Below, piece by piece: positions 13,264 to 22,446 of a stretch of DNA of 64,000 nt. The DNA comes from Rubrivivax sp. (GTDB lineage Bacteria > Pseudomonadota > Gammaproteobacteria > Burkholderiales > Burkholderiaceae_C). How positions within the stretch are numbered: position 1 is the stretch's first letter; every line of letters begins with the position of its first letter. Under the pieces are notes generated by a model. The model searched no databases. It was not told the DNA's origin and saw only the letters and a program-made list of their open reading frames with translations. The stretch is from assembly GCA_019635315.1 (NCBI GenBank), contig JAHBZT010000004.1, positions 62,001-126,000 of the forward strand. The letters run 5' to 3'. A program made the position numbers and the translations under genes.

Positions 13264-14279
13264 CCCCCGCATCGGTACCGAGGGTCGCGCTGCTGTATCC
13301 CGGCGAGCGCGCCGCCCGCGACCGTGCCGACCCTGCCGCGAGCCGCTTCGTGGCGCTGTTCGAGGCGATGGCTCGCGCCGGCGTCGCGGCCGAGCCCGCG
13401 GTCTGGCACGACGACTTCACCGACGAGGTCGAGGCGCAGCTCCGGCGCGTGCAGGCCGTTCTGGTGTGGTGCAACCCGATCGAAGGTGGACGCCGCCGCC
13501 ATCGCCTCGACGCGATGTTGGCCGAGGTTGCGCGCGCCGGCGTGCTCGTCAGCGCGCACCCGGAAGCCGTGCGCCGCCTGGGCACCAAGGACGTGTTGTT
13601 CGAGACCCGCGACCTGCCCTTCGGCAGCGATGTGCATCGCATCGATACCCCGGCGCAGCTCGCTGCAGAACTGCCGATCCGGCTGCGGCACGGGCCGCGC
13701 GTGCTGAAGCAGCATCGCGGGCACAGCGGCATCGGCGTGTGGCGGGTGGCGCAGGGTGGCGACGGCCTGCTGGACGTGCGGCACGCCCAGCGCGGCAGCA
13801 CGCCGCAGCGCATGGACCTGTCCACGCTGCAGCAGACGCTGGCGCCGTACTTCGACCCCGCCGCGGGTGGCCACCTGATCGACCAGGCCTGGCAGCCGCG
13901 GCTGAGGGAAGGCATGGTGCGCGCCTATCTCGTCGAAGACCGCGTCGCCGGTTTCGGGCACCAGGCCATCAATGCACTGCATCCCGACGAAGCGCAGCCG
14001 GGGCCACGGCTGTACCACGACATCGACTGGCCTGGGGGTCAGCAGCTGAAGGACCGCCTGGAGACGGACTGGGTGAGCTTGCTGCGCGAGCGGGTCGGCC
14101 TGGCGCGCGAGCACCTGCCGCTGCTGTGGGACTGCGACTTCATGTTCGGCGAGTCCTCGCCCGCGGAGCCGCCGCGCTGGGTGCTGTGCGAAGTCAACGT
14201 CAGCAGCGTCTCGCCGTTCCCGCCGTCGGCGACCGCGCCGCTGGTGCGGGCGCTGCAGCGGCGTCTGTGCCCGGATTGA
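13260..14279 (+). CDS. Cj0069-like ATP-grasp-type protein of the chromate cluster
   Basis: The 339-residue protein begins VALLYPGERAARDRADPAASR. It has an ATP-grasp-like core with VLKQHRGHSGIGVW as the probable nucleotide-binding strand-loop. A later acidic segment contains WDCDFMFGE and LCEVNVSSVSP, which suits metal-nucleotide binding. It resembles proteins annotated as the Cj0069 family, whose reaction is not established to my knowledge. Its ATG overlaps the stop of the ChrC/rhodanese gene as ATGA, so it is coupled to the chromate module. A ligase that makes a protective small molecule is possible, but this is inference. Confidence 0.7.
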   Translation: MTPASVPRVALLYPGERAARDRADPAASRFVALFEAMARAGVAAEPAVWHDDFTDEVEAQLRRVQAVLVWCNPIEGGRRRHRLDAMLAEVARAGVLVSAHPEAVRRLGTKDVLFETRDLPFGSDVHRIDTPAQLAAELPIRLRHGPRVLKQHRGHSGIGVWRVAQGGDGLLDVRHAQRGSTPQRMDLSTLQQTLAPYFDPAAGGHLIDQAWQPRLREGMVRAYLVEDRVAGFGHQAINALHPDEAQPGPRLYHDIDWPGGQQLKDRLETDWVSLLRERVGLAREHLPLLWDCDFMFGESSPAEPPRWVLCEVNVSSVSPFPPSATAPLVRALQRRLCPD

Positions 14280-14345
14280 TCCGGATCACCGCACGCCGGC
14301 CACACCGCCCTAGATTGCGCGTGTGATGGTTCCGGAGGCCCGGCC

Positions 14346-15011
14346 ATGCTGCCGTTCACACGCGAGCAGTTCTTCGATGTCTTTGCGCGGTACAACGCGG
14401 CCGTCTGGCCGGCGCAGGTGGCCGCCTACCTGCTGGGCGTCGCCGCGGTGCTTGCGCTGCTTCGGCCTTCGCCCGCGGGGCACCGGCTGGTGGCCGGCGT
14501 GCTGGCGGCGATGTGGATCTGGACCGGTGTGGCCTACCACGGCCTGCACTTCGCGCCGATCAACCCGGCGGCGCTGGCGTTCGGCGCGCTGTTCGTGGTG
14601 CAGGGCCTGCTCTTCGCCGTCGCCGGCGTCGCGCGGCAGCGCCTGGTCTTCGGGCCCACGCGGGGCTGGGCCGCTGCGCTCGGCTGGGGGCTGGGGGCCT
14701 ACGCGGCCGTGCTCTACCCGCTGCTGGGCCTGTGGTCCGGGCATGCCTGGCCGGTGCAGCCGACCTTCGGCATCACGCCCTGTCCGGTGACGCTCTTCAG
14801 CTGCGGCCTGCTGTTGCTCACGACGGCGCCCGTGCCCCGGTGGCTGCTGCTCATCCCGGTGCTCTGGTCGCTCGTCGGCGGAAGCGCCGCCTTCCTGCTC
14901 GGCGTGCCGCAGGACTGGCCCTTGCTGTTCAGCGGCTTGGCGGTCGTGCTGCTGGCTCTCCGTGACCGCCAGCCTGGCGCGGCCCATGCCGCGCCGTCGC
15001 GCACCGGCTGA
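14346..15011 (+). CDS. DUF6064-family integral membrane protein
   Basis: The 221-residue protein starts MLPFTREQFFDVFARYN, a beginning typical of DUF6064 proteins. It then has about six hydrophobic segments with short polar loops (for example AAYLLGVAAVLALL, LFVVQGLLFAVAG and LLLIPVLWSLVGG). The function is unknown. It follows the chromate genes after 66 bp on the same strand, so co-transcription is possible but not certain. The C-terminal 15 residues are polar. Confidence 0.75.
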   Translation: MLPFTREQFFDVFARYNAAVWPAQVAAYLLGVAAVLALLRPSPAGHRLVAGVLAAMWIWTGVAYHGLHFAPINPAALAFGALFVVQGLLFAVAGVARQRLVFGPTRGWAAALGWGLGAYAAVLYPLLGLWSGHAWPVQPTFGITPCPVTLFSCGLLLLTTAPVPRWLLLIPVLWSLVGGSAAFLLGVPQDWPLLFSGLAVVLLALRDRQPGAAHAAPSRTG

Positions 15012-15040
15012 CGCGAACGGCGGCGCGACCTTGCGCGGCC

Positions 15041-16093
15041 TCAATGACGATGCGCATGGTGGACGTCGGGCACGTGGGCGTGCGCGTGCCGCATCGGCTC
15101 GTGCCGGTGCCGATGGCTGTGCGCACCGTCCGGCATCGGATCGTGCGCATGCTCGTGATGCCCGTCGTCATGGCGGTGGGCGTGTTCGTGCTCCATCGCC
15201 TCGTGTTCGTGCTCGTGGCTGTGCGACTCGGCCAGGTGCAGCACGACCCCGGCCAGCATCAGCAGGCTGCCCAGCGCCAGCAGGCCGCTGCCTGACTGCT
15301 CGCCCAGCGCCACGGCCAGCGCGGCGCCGATGAAGGGCGCAAAGGCGAACACCGAGCCGGTGCGCGCGGCGCCGAAGGCCCGCTGCGCGAGCAGGTAGAA
15401 GCGCAGACTCAGGCCGTAGCCGGTGGCGCCGACGGCGAACAAGGCCGCGGCCGCGCCGGCCGAGGGCAGGGGCTCGCCAAAGCCGAAGGCCAGCAGCGCC
15501 GTGGCCGTCGCGCCCAGCAGCGCCTTGGCCATCACCACCTGGCCCGGGTCGCGCTCCGCCAGGGCGCGTGACAGGGTGTTGTCGACGCCCCAGGCCGCGG
15601 TCGCCAGCAGCACGGCCAGCAGCCCCCTGAGCTGTGCGCCACCGGCGAGTCCCTGGTCCAGCACGAGGGCCATGCCACCGGCGAGCAGCAGCGCCATCGC
15701 CGTCCAGACGCGGCCGTCCATGGTCTCGCGGTACAGGCGCCAGGCCAGCACGGCCGTAAACAGCGCCTCCAGCGTCAGCATCAGCGACGCGCTGGTGCCA
15801 CTGGTGTTCTGCAGACCCCAGGCCAGCGCCACGGGCCCCAGCACGGCGCCGAAGGCCGCCATGGCCAGCAGGCGTGGCAGGTCGCCGCGGCGCAGGCGCG
15901 CTTCGCGTTCGGTGCGCGCACTCGACAGCGCCCCGACAGCTGCCGCGCCGGCGTAAAGCAGCGCGGCAGTGGTGAAGGCCCCCAGCCCGGTGCCAAACCG
16001 CTGCACCAGTGGCGTGCTGACCCCGAACAGCACCGCGGCCAGCAGGGCGAACAGCCCGCCGCGCAGGGCCGGCAGGTTCCGGGCAGCTGACAT
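15041..16093 (-). CDS. DMT-family (EamA) transporter with His-rich C-terminal tail
   Basis: The 350-residue protein has about ten membrane segments in two EamA repeats (for example GGLFALLAAVLFGVSTPLV and LLAVLLATAAWGVDNTLSRA). It ends in a tail of about 60 residues (roughly 289-350) with more than 20 His, alternating with Glu, Asp and Ala. Such tails usually bind transition metals, so it may be a metal-linked or metabolite exporter. The substrate is unknown. I prefer the start MSAARN at 16093 because the upstream extension is Arg/Gly-rich; no good ribosome-binding site is visible for either. It is convergent with the DUF6064 gene, with only 29 bp between the ends. Confidence 0.82.
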   Translation of the reverse strand: MSAARNLPALRGGLFALLAAVLFGVSTPLVQRFGTGLGAFTTAALLYAGAAAVGALSSARTEREARLRRGDLPRLLAMAAFGAVLGPVALAWGLQNTSGTSASLMLTLEALFTAVLAWRLYRETMDGRVWTAMALLLAGGMALVLDQGLAGGAQLRGLLAVLLATAAWGVDNTLSRALAERDPGQVVMAKALLGATATALLAFGFGEPLPSAGAAAALFAVGATGYGLSLRFYLLAQRAFGAARTGSVFAFAPFIGAALAVALGEQSGSGLLALGSLLMLAGVVLHLAESHSHEHEHEAMEHEHAHRHDDGHHEHAHDPMPDGAHSHRHRHEPMRHAHAHVPDVHHAHRH

Positions 16094-16307
16094 CGAGAAA
16101 CGGACCGTGAAGCGCACGTTGATCGTCTTCCTGGCCTGAGCCGGCAGCGCTGCACCGACCCCGGCGCCCATCGCCACGCGGACGAGCACCCCGCTCGAGC
16201 CCCAGAGCCGGCCAACCTGGTGCGACCACGCGCGACCGCCGGCTCGTCCCGCGCTCGACTCCCTGCAAAGAGGCGACGCAGCCGGGCACCCCCGGTTTGG
16301 CGTCCGC

Positions 16308-17285
16308 CTACATGAACAGGTGCTCGCCCGCGTTCTCTCCGCCGAGGATCACGTAGTTGACCTTCTTCAGGTCGGCCAGCACCCGGCCACCGGCATAGCT
16401 GATGCTGCTCTGCAGGTCCTCGCGCATCTCGCGCAGCGTGTCGGGCAGCCGGCCCTTGATGGGCTCCAGGATGCGCTTGCCCTCGACATGCTTGTACTCG
16501 CCCTTGTTGAAGTCGCTGGCGCTGCCGTAGTACTCCTTGTACAGCTGGCCGTCGACCTCCACCGTCTGGCCCGGGCTCTCCTCGTGGCCGGCGAACAGGC
16601 TGCCGATCATCACCATCGTGGCGCCGAAGCGCACGCTCTTGGCGATGTCGCCGTGGTGGCGGATGCCGCCGTCGGCGATGATGGGCTTGGTCGCCACGCG
16701 GGCGCACCACTTCAGCGCGCTGAGCTGCCAGCCGCCGGTGCCGAAGCCGGTCTTGAGCTTGGTGATGCAGACCTTGCCCGGGCCGACGCCGACCTTGGTC
16801 GCGTCCGCGCCCCAGTTCTCGAGGTCGATCACCGCCTCCGGCGTGGCCACGTTGCCGGCGATCACGAAGGCCCTGGGCAGCCTGGCCTTGATGTGCTCGA
16901 TGGTGCGGCGCACGCTGTCGGCGTGGCCGTGCGCGATGTCGATCGTGATGTAGTCGGCGCCCACGCCCTCGGCCGCCAGGCGGTCGACGGTGGCGAAGTC
17001 CTGCGCCTTGACGCCGGAGCTGATCGACACGTACAGCCCCGCGTCGCGCATGCGCTTCGCGAAGTCGACGTTGTCGAGGTCGAAGCGGTGCATCACGTAG
17101 AAGTGCCCGCTCTCGGCCAGGTGGCGCGCGATCGGCTCGTCGAGCACCGTCTTCATGTTCGCCGGCACCACCGGCAGCACGAAACGGCGGCCGCCGAATT
17201 CCACCGAGGTGTCGCACTCGCTGCGGCTGTCGACGCGGCACTTGCGCGGCAGCAGCAGGATGTTGTCGTAGTCGAAGATTTCCAT
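16308..17285 (-). CDS. guaC: GMP reductase
   Basis: The 325-residue protein is a full-length IMPDH/GMPR-family TIM barrel without a CBS insert, which fits the Bacillus-type GMP reductase length. It begins [16 protein letters not shown]. It has the phosphate-binding region [20 protein letters not shown] and the catalytic loop [15 protein letters not shown] with Cys173. It converts GMP to IMP with NADPH in purine salvage. A longer in-frame upstream reading runs antisense through the GGDEF/EAL gene and is rejected. Confidence 0.95.
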   Translation of the reverse strand: MEIFDYDNILLLPRKCRVDSRSECDTSVEFGGRRFVLPVVPANMKTVLDEPIARHLAESGHFYVMHRFDLDNVDFAKRMRDAGLYVSISSGVKAQDFATVDRLAAEGVGADYITIDIAHGHADSVRRTIEHIKARLPRAFVIAGNVATPEAVIDLENWGADATKVGVGPGKVCITKLKTGFGTGGWQLSALKWCARVATKPIIADGGIRHHGDIAKSVRFGATMVMIGSLFAGHEESPGQTVEVDGQLYKEYYGSASDFNKGEYKHVEGKRILEPIKGRLPDTLREMREDLQSSISYAGGRVLADLKKVNYVILGGENAGEHLFM

Positions 17286-17382
17286 CGCGCGGGGCTCCAG
17301 GTGGGGTGGCAGAGCGCTTGACCTGGCGCGTCCCGGCGCGGTCCGCGAGGCCACCGAAGGGCGCCGGTGGGGCGGAACGGGC

Positions 17383-17419
17383 ACCGGGCGCCAGAATTTG
17401 GGCCCGGTGGCGCATTCTA
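17383..17419 (-). promoter_or_regulatory. Predicted guaC promoter -10 box and leader hairpin
   Basis: On the minus strand TAGAAT lies at 17419-17414, a good -10 box about 130 bases before the guaC ATG. Just downstream in that direction, 17408-17402 and 17389-17383 form a perfect 7-bp inverted repeat (ACCGGGC with GCCCGGT) around 12 bases. The repeat would fall at the 5' end of the guaC transcript. It could be an operator or a leader hairpin. I recognise no known riboswitch in this 258-bp gene-free stretch. Confidence 0.35.
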
Positions 17420-17543
17420 CGCGGGGCGGCCCACCGTGCAGCGGTGGCGCCCCCGGGGCGGCAGGGGCGGCCGCCGCGCCCGCGGCCCTCAAGCAGGCCG
17501 GCCCGGCGGCCGATATCGGGGCGTCGAAACCGGGGAGAACAAG

Positions 17544-19496
17544 ATGAACCGCCCCTCCCGGCCGGGAGTGCTCCTGCGCCTGCGCGCCGCGTGGCGAGCC
17601 GCGTCGGCGGCCTGGGAAGGTATAACCGCAGCACCGGCGCCACGGCCGGCGCCCGTTCCGGCGGCCACCGGCGCGCGCCGCCAGCGGGCCGATCGCGTCG
17701 ATCGCGGTGAGCGCTCCAGCAGTGAAGGCGCCCGCCAGCTGCTGCACCTGTTCGCGCATTCCGAGACCGGGCTCATGACCTGCCGGCGCGACGGCCGCAT
17801 CCTGCTCGTCAGCCCGGTCGCCGCACGCACGCTGGGCGTGGAGGCGGCGGCGCTGCGCGACACTCCGATCACCGACTGGCTGGCCCCGCTGGCCGCCGAC
17901 GCCGGCAGCGAGGCCTTCGGTGCCGGCCACTGGGAGACGACGGCGCGCCGCGCCGACGGCAGCACCTTCCCGGTGGAGCTGACGGTCAGCCAGACCGAGC
18001 TCGACGGCCGGCCGCAGTACGTGGTGATGTTCCGCGACATCACCGACCGCCGCGTCACGCAGGAGCGGCTGCAGTACCTGGCCAACTACGACAGCCTGAC
18101 CGGCCTGCCCAACCGCACGCTGTTCCGCGACCGCCTGGGCCATGCGATGGCGCGCGCACGGCGCAGCGGCCAGCCGATGGCGCTGATGTTCCTGGACCTG
18201 GACCACTTCAAGGTCATCAACGACAGCCTGGGCCACGAGGTCGGCGACCAGCTGCTGCGCCATGTCGCCGAGACGCTGCGCAACTGCCTGCGCCGCGTCG
18301 ACTCGCTGGCGCGCCACGGCGCGGCCCAGGCGGAGGACTGCTTCACCGTCTCGCGCCTGGGCGGCGACGAATTCACGGTCATCGCCGAGCAGGTGGGCAG
18401 CGCCGAGGACGCCGCGCTGCTGGCGCGCCGCATCCTGGAGGCGCTGGAGACGCCGTTCCACTGGCTGGACAACGAGCTGCACGTGGCGGCCAGCATCGGC
18501 ATCTCGATGTACCCGGCCGACGACACCGACCTCGACGGCCTGATCCGCCACACCGACATGGCGATGTACCGCTCCAAGGCCATGGGGCGCGGCACCTACA
18601 GCTTCTTCAGCGAGGAGCTCAGCGCCGAGGTCGCGGCCCGGCTGTCGCTGGAGAACCACCTGCGCCGCGCGCTCGAGCGCCAGGAATTCCTGCTGCACTA
18701 CCAGCCCAAGGCGCGGCTGGCCACCGGCGTCGTCACCGGGGTCGAGGCGCTGATCCGCTGGCACCCGCCGGGGCGTGGCCTGGTGCCGCCGGACCGCTTC
18801 ATCCGCGTGCTCGAGGACAGCGGGCTCATCCTGCCGGTGGGCGCCTGGGCGATCCGCGCCGCCTGCGCCGAGCTGGCGGCCTGGGACCGCGCCGGCGCGC
18901 CGCCGATGACGCTGGCCGTCAACCTGTCGGCGCGCCAGTTCCGCCAGCCCTACCTGGCGCGATTCATCGCCGATACGCTGGCCGAGACCGGGGTCGACCC
19001 GCGCCGGCTGGAGCTCGAGCTCACCGAGAGCCTGCTGATGGAGGACACCGAGGCCAACCGCAGCGTCTTCGCGGCGCTGGCGGCGCTGGGCGTGCGGGTC
19101 GCGATCGACGACTTCGGCACCGGGCATTCGTCGCTGAGCTACCTCAAGCGCTTCGCGATCGACACGCTGAAGATCGACCGCAGCTTCGTCAGCGAGCTGC
19201 CGCAGGACGCCGAGGACTGCGCCATCGCGACTGCCATCGTCGCGATGGCGCACAGCCTGAACATGAAGGTCGTCGCCGAGGGCGTGGAGACCGTCGAGCA
19301 GGCCGACTACCTGCGCGGCCTGGGCTGCAACGAGATCCAGGGCTACCTGGTCAGCCGCCCGCTGCCCGCCCCGCAGCTGCTGGCCTGGCTGGAGAAGCGG
19401 CGCGGCAGCGACGCGATGGCGCAGCTCGAGTTCGCGCGCGCCGACAGCGAGCCGATGACGCTGATGACGATGGACACGCTGGGCCCGCCCGCCTGA
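17544..19496 (+). CDS. PAS-GGDEF-EAL cyclic-di-GMP signalling protein
   Basis: The 650-residue soluble protein has a basic Ala/Pro-rich N-terminus, a PAS domain (about 65-175 ending FRDITDRR), a diguanylate cyclase domain with intact GGDEF at 273-277, and a phosphodiesterase domain with EAL at 401-403. The EAL residues needed for catalysis look intact: [23 protein letters not shown] and VAEGVET. No RxxD inhibitory site is visible five residues before GGDEF. The strand before GGDEF is lengthened by an insert near [10 protein letters not shown]. It probably makes or degrades c-di-GMP; which activity dominates is not visible. GGGGAG precedes the ATG at 17544. Confidence 0.92.
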   Translation: MNRPSRPGVLLRLRAAWRAASAAWEGITAAPAPRPAPVPAATGARRQRADRVDRGERSSSEGARQLLHLFAHSETGLMTCRRDGRILLVSPVAARTLGVEAAALRDTPITDWLAPLAADAGSEAFGAGHWETTARRADGSTFPVELTVSQTELDGRPQYVVMFRDITDRRVTQERLQYLANYDSLTGLPNRTLFRDRLGHAMARARRSGQPMALMFLDLDHFKVINDSLGHEVGDQLLRHVAETLRNCLRRVDSLARHGAAQAEDCFTVSRLGGDEFTVIAEQVGSAEDAALLARRILEALETPFHWLDNELHVAASIGISMYPADDTDLDGLIRHTDMAMYRSKAMGRGTYSFFSEELSAEVAARLSLENHLRRALERQEFLLHYQPKARLATGVVTGVEALIRWHPPGRGLVPPDRFIRVLEDSGLILPVGAWAIRAACAELAAWDRAGAPPMTLAVNLSARQFRQPYLARFIADTLAETGVDPRRLELELTESLLMEDTEANRSVFAALAALGVRVAIDDFGTGHSSLSYLKRFAIDTLKIDRSFVSELPQDAEDCAIATAIVAMAHSLNMKVVAEGVETVEQADYLRGLGCNEIQGYLVSRPLPAPQLLAWLEKRRGSDAMAQLEFARADSEPMTLMTMDTLGPPA

Positions 19497-19545
19497 CGGT
19501 CCGACGGCGGGCCGCCGCGGCGCGGGTCGCGGCGCGGGCGGCTCC

Positions 19546-19551
19546 TAGAAT
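19546..19551 (+). promoter_or_regulatory. Predicted -10 box for the helicase gene (leaderless)
   Basis: TAGAAT ends six bases before the helicase ATG at 19558. If it works as a -10 box, transcription would begin at or next to the start codon, giving a leaderless mRNA. There is no Shine-Dalgarno sequence between them, which agrees with this. No convincing -35 hexamer is visible. Confidence 0.4.
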
Positions 19552-19557
19552 GGGTCG

Positions 19558-21957
19558 ATGACCCCCGAAGGCCCCGGCCACCCCGACCGCGAAGCCCCCG
19601 CCGCGCCCTTCGACGCCCGGCTGCTGCAGGGCCTGAACCCCGAGCAGCGCGCTGCCGTCACGCTGCCGGCCGAGCCGGCGCTCATCCTGGCCGGCGCCGG
19701 TTCCGGCAAGACGCGCGTGCTGACCACGCGCATCGCCTGGCTGCTGGCCACCGGGCAGGCGTCGCCGGGCGGCGTGCTGGCGGTGACCTTCACGAACAAG
19801 GCCGCCAAGGAGATGCTGACCCGGCTGTCGGCGATGCTGCCGGTGGCCGTGCGCGGCATGTGGATAGGCACCTTCCACGGCCTGTGCAACCGCTTCCTGC
19901 GCGCGCACTGGAAGCTGGCCGGGCTGCCGCAGGGCTTCCAGATCCTGGATGCCAGCGACCAGGTCAGCGCCGTCAAGCGCGTGGTCAAGGCGCTCAACCT
20001 GGACGAGGACCGCTTCGTGCCCAAGCAGGTGGCCTGGTTCATCGCGGGGCAGAAGGAGGAAGGGCGGCGGCCGCGCGACGTCGACCCGCGCGACGAGCAC
20101 ACGCGCAAGCTGGTGCAGGTCTACGAGGCCTACGAGGAACAGTGCAACCGCGAGGGCGTGGTCGACTTCGCCGAGCTGATGCTGCGCACCTACGAGCTGC
20201 TGCGCGACAACGACCCGCTGCGCGAGCACTACCGGCGGCGCTTCCGCCACGTGCTGGTCGACGAGTTCCAGGACACCAACCGGCTGCAGTATGCGTGGCT
20301 GAAGATGTTCGCGCCGCCGCCCGGGGCGGCCGACGGCCCGCCGCACGAGGCGCAGGGCGTCTTCGCGGTCGGGGACGACGACCAGAGCATCTATGCCTTC
20401 CGCGGCGCGCGCGTGGGCAACATGGCCGACTTCGAGCGCGAATACCGCGTGAAGCGGGTGATCAAGCTGGAGCAGAACTACCGCTCGGTGGCGCACATCC
20501 TGGACGCCGCCAACGAGCTGATCAGCCACAACCGCCAGCGCCTGGGCAAGAACCTGCGCACCGACGAGGGCGCCGGCGAGCCGGTGCGCGTGTTCGAGGC
20601 CACGAGCGACTTCGCCGAGGCGCAGTGGCTGCTGGAGGAACTGCAGCAGCTGCACCGCGGCGGCCTGGCGCGCAGCGAGACCGCGGTGCTCTACCGCAGC
20701 AATGCGCAGAGCCGCGTGCTGGAGAGCGCGCTGTTCAACGCCGGCGTGCCCTACCGTGTCTACGGCGGGCTGCGCTTCTTCGAGCGTGCCGAGGTCAAGC
20801 ATGCGCTGGCCTACCTGCGGCTGCTGGAGAACGCCAACGACGACACCAGCTTCCTGCGTGTCGTCAACTTCCCGGCGCGCGGCATCGGCGCACGCACCGT
20901 CGAGCAGCTGCAGGACGCCGCGCGCGCCAGCGGCCGCAGCCTGGCGCAGAGCGTGGGCGCCGTGCCGGGCGCGGCCGGCAGGAAGCTGGAGGGCTTCGTC
21001 GAGCTCGTCGAGCGCCTGCGCGCCGCGACGCAGGGCCTGACGTTGCGCGAGATCATCGAGCAGGTGCTGCAGGGCAGCGGCCTGCTGGACTTCTACCGCA
21101 CCGACAAGGAAGGCGCCGACCGCATCGAGAACCTGGAGGAACTGGTCAACGCCGCCGAGAGCTTCGTCACGCAGGAGGGTTTCGGCAAGGACGCCGTCGC
21201 GCTGCCGGTGGACGAGCAGGGGGGTGCGCCGGCGGCCGCGCCCGAGGCCGCGCCCGACGCCGACACCGGCGAGATCATGAGCCCGCTGGCCGCCTTCCTG
21301 ACCCACGCCAGCCTGGAGGCCGGCGACAACCAGGCCCAGGCCGGCGCCGACGCGGTGCAGCTGATGACGGTGCATTCGGCCAAGGGACTGGAATTCGACG
21401 CCGTCTTCATCACCGGGCTCGAGGAAGGGCTGTTCCCGCACGAGAACGCCCTGTCCGACGTCGACGGGCTGGAGGAGGAGCGGCGGCTGATGTACGTGGC
21501 GATCACGCGCGCGCGCCGGCGCCTGTACCTGAGCTTCAGCCAGATGCGCATGCTGCACGGGCAGACGCGCTACAGCGTGCGCAGCCGCTTCTTTGACGAG
21601 CTGCCGGAGGCGAGCCTGAAGTGGATCACGCCGCGCCAGCAGGGCTTCGGCTCGGGCTATGCGCGTGAATACCAGCAGGCCTGGCAGCGCGGCAGCGGCC
21701 TCAGCGGCATCGTCGGCGCCGGGCGCGCCGAGGGGCGGCCCTTCGCTCCGGCCGCGCCGCCCCCGCTGCCGGCCGCAACCCCGGCGGCGCCCGGTGGCCT
21801 GCGTGTCGGCCAGACCGTCTTCCACAACAAGTTCGGCGAGGGGGTCGTCACCGTGCTCGAGGGCCGCGGCGCCGACGCGCGCGCCCAGGTCCACTTCGGC
21901 CGCCACGGCAGCAAGTGGCTGGCGCTGGCGATCGCGAGGCTGACGCCGGTGGATTGA
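19558..21957 (+). CDS. uvrD: UvrD/Rep/PcrA-family 3'-5' DNA helicase
   Basis: The 799-residue superfamily 1A helicase has the family motifs in order: AGAGSGKTR (Walker A), VDEFQDTNRLQY (motif II), VGDDDQSIYAFRGA (III), LEQNYRS (IV), TVHSAKGLEF (V) and VAITRARRRLYL (VI). It would unwind DNA in excision or mismatch repair and during replication conflicts. The C-terminal GQTVFHNKFGEGVVTVLEG matches the terminal RNA-polymerase-interacting module seen in UvrD/PcrA. UvrD is the most likely identity, although Rep-like paralogues are close. Confidence 0.92.
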   Translation: MTPEGPGHPDREAPAAPFDARLLQGLNPEQRAAVTLPAEPALILAGAGSGKTRVLTTRIAWLLATGQASPGGVLAVTFTNKAAKEMLTRLSAMLPVAVRGMWIGTFHGLCNRFLRAHWKLAGLPQGFQILDASDQVSAVKRVVKALNLDEDRFVPKQVAWFIAGQKEEGRRPRDVDPRDEHTRKLVQVYEAYEEQCNREGVVDFAELMLRTYELLRDNDPLREHYRRRFRHVLVDEFQDTNRLQYAWLKMFAPPPGAADGPPHEAQGVFAVGDDDQSIYAFRGARVGNMADFEREYRVKRVIKLEQNYRSVAHILDAANELISHNRQRLGKNLRTDEGAGEPVRVFEATSDFAEAQWLLEELQQLHRGGLARSETAVLYRSNAQSRVLESALFNAGVPYRVYGGLRFFERAEVKHALAYLRLLENANDDTSFLRVVNFPARGIGARTVEQLQDAARASGRSLAQSVGAVPGAAGRKLEGFVELVERLRAATQGLTLREIIEQVLQGSGLLDFYRTDKEGADRIENLEELVNAAESFVTQEGFGKDAVALPVDEQGGAPAAAPEAAPDADTGEIMSPLAAFLTHASLEAGDNQAQAGADAVQLMTVHSAKGLEFDAVFITGLEEGLFPHENALSDVDGLEEERRLMYVAITRARRRLYLSFSQMRMLHGQTRYSVRSRFFDELPEASLKWITPRQQGFGSGYAREYQQAWQRGSGLSGIVGAGRAEGRPFAPAAPPPLPAATPAAPGGLRVGQTVFHNKFGEGVVTVLEGRGADARAQVHFGRHGSKWLALAIARLTPVD

Positions 21958-22009
21958 GAGGCTGAGAGGCCATCCCATGCACCTGCGCATGGGATGGCCT
22001 CTCAGCCTC
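21958..22009. terminator. 23-bp perfect inverted repeat between convergent genes
   Basis: Positions 21958-21980 and 21987-22009 are exact reverse complements around the 6-base loop ACCTGC. The repeat begins on the base after the helicase stop codon and ends 17 bp before the stop of the convergent DUF2007 gene. There is no U-tract on either strand. It may be a bidirectional terminator or an RNA 3'-end protecting hairpin. A perfect stem this long is unusual for this window. Confidence 0.6.
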
Positions 22010-22026
22010 GAAGCTTCAGGCGGCGC

Positions 22027-22332
22027 TCACGCCGGCCGCATCGCGCCACAGTTCCAGCACTGCTCGAAAGGACCGTCGACGATCTCGCCGCAGCCGCGGC
22101 AGGCCCAGCGGTGCTCGGGCAGGTGCTGCCACTCGTCGAGCAGCGCGCGGGCGCGCGCGTGGTCGGCGGCGTCGTCGACCCAGATCTCGGGCAGGCTCTG
22201 GTCGGGCGGGATCTCGCCGGCGATGCCGCTGGCGTAGGCGCGCTGCACGCTGGCCGGGATGCCGGCGCCGGTGAGCATGTCGGCCCACAGCGTGGCGATT
22301 GCCAGGTTGGGGGCCTGCTGCAGCCGCTTCAT
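22027..22332 (-). CDS. DUF2007-domain protein with C-terminal zinc ribbon
   Basis: The 101-residue protein begins MKRLQQAPNLAIATLWADML, which matches the DUF2007 (putative signal-transducing) fold. The middle GIPASVQRAYASGIAGEIPP and LPEIWVDDAADHARARALL fit the same family. The C-terminus has two CxxC pairs (CRGCG and CWNCG) that look like a small zinc ribbon. The function is unknown. It lies between two plus-strand genes and is convergent with the helicase gene. Confidence 0.8.
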   Translation of the reverse strand: MKRLQQAPNLAIATLWADMLTGAGIPASVQRAYASGIAGEIPPDQSLPEIWVDDAADHARARALLDEWQHLPEHRWACRGCGEIVDGPFEQCWNCGAMRPA

Positions 22333-22446
22333 CGTGGCGGCGATGGTGCCACGGCGGCGGCGCAAGCCCCCGCGGCCGCACCCGGCCAGCGCTTGGCGTA
22401 CGCTGCGGCCCGCGTTCGAACCCTCCCCCAACGACCAGGAGACGCC

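Noticed and set aside
16308..19253. A 981-residue minus-strand open frame covering guaC and the GGDEF/EAL gene
   Set aside because: Only the first 978 bases from the stop are GMP reductase. The extension is antisense to a clear GGDEF/EAL gene and reads as low-complexity Arg/Gln/Ala.
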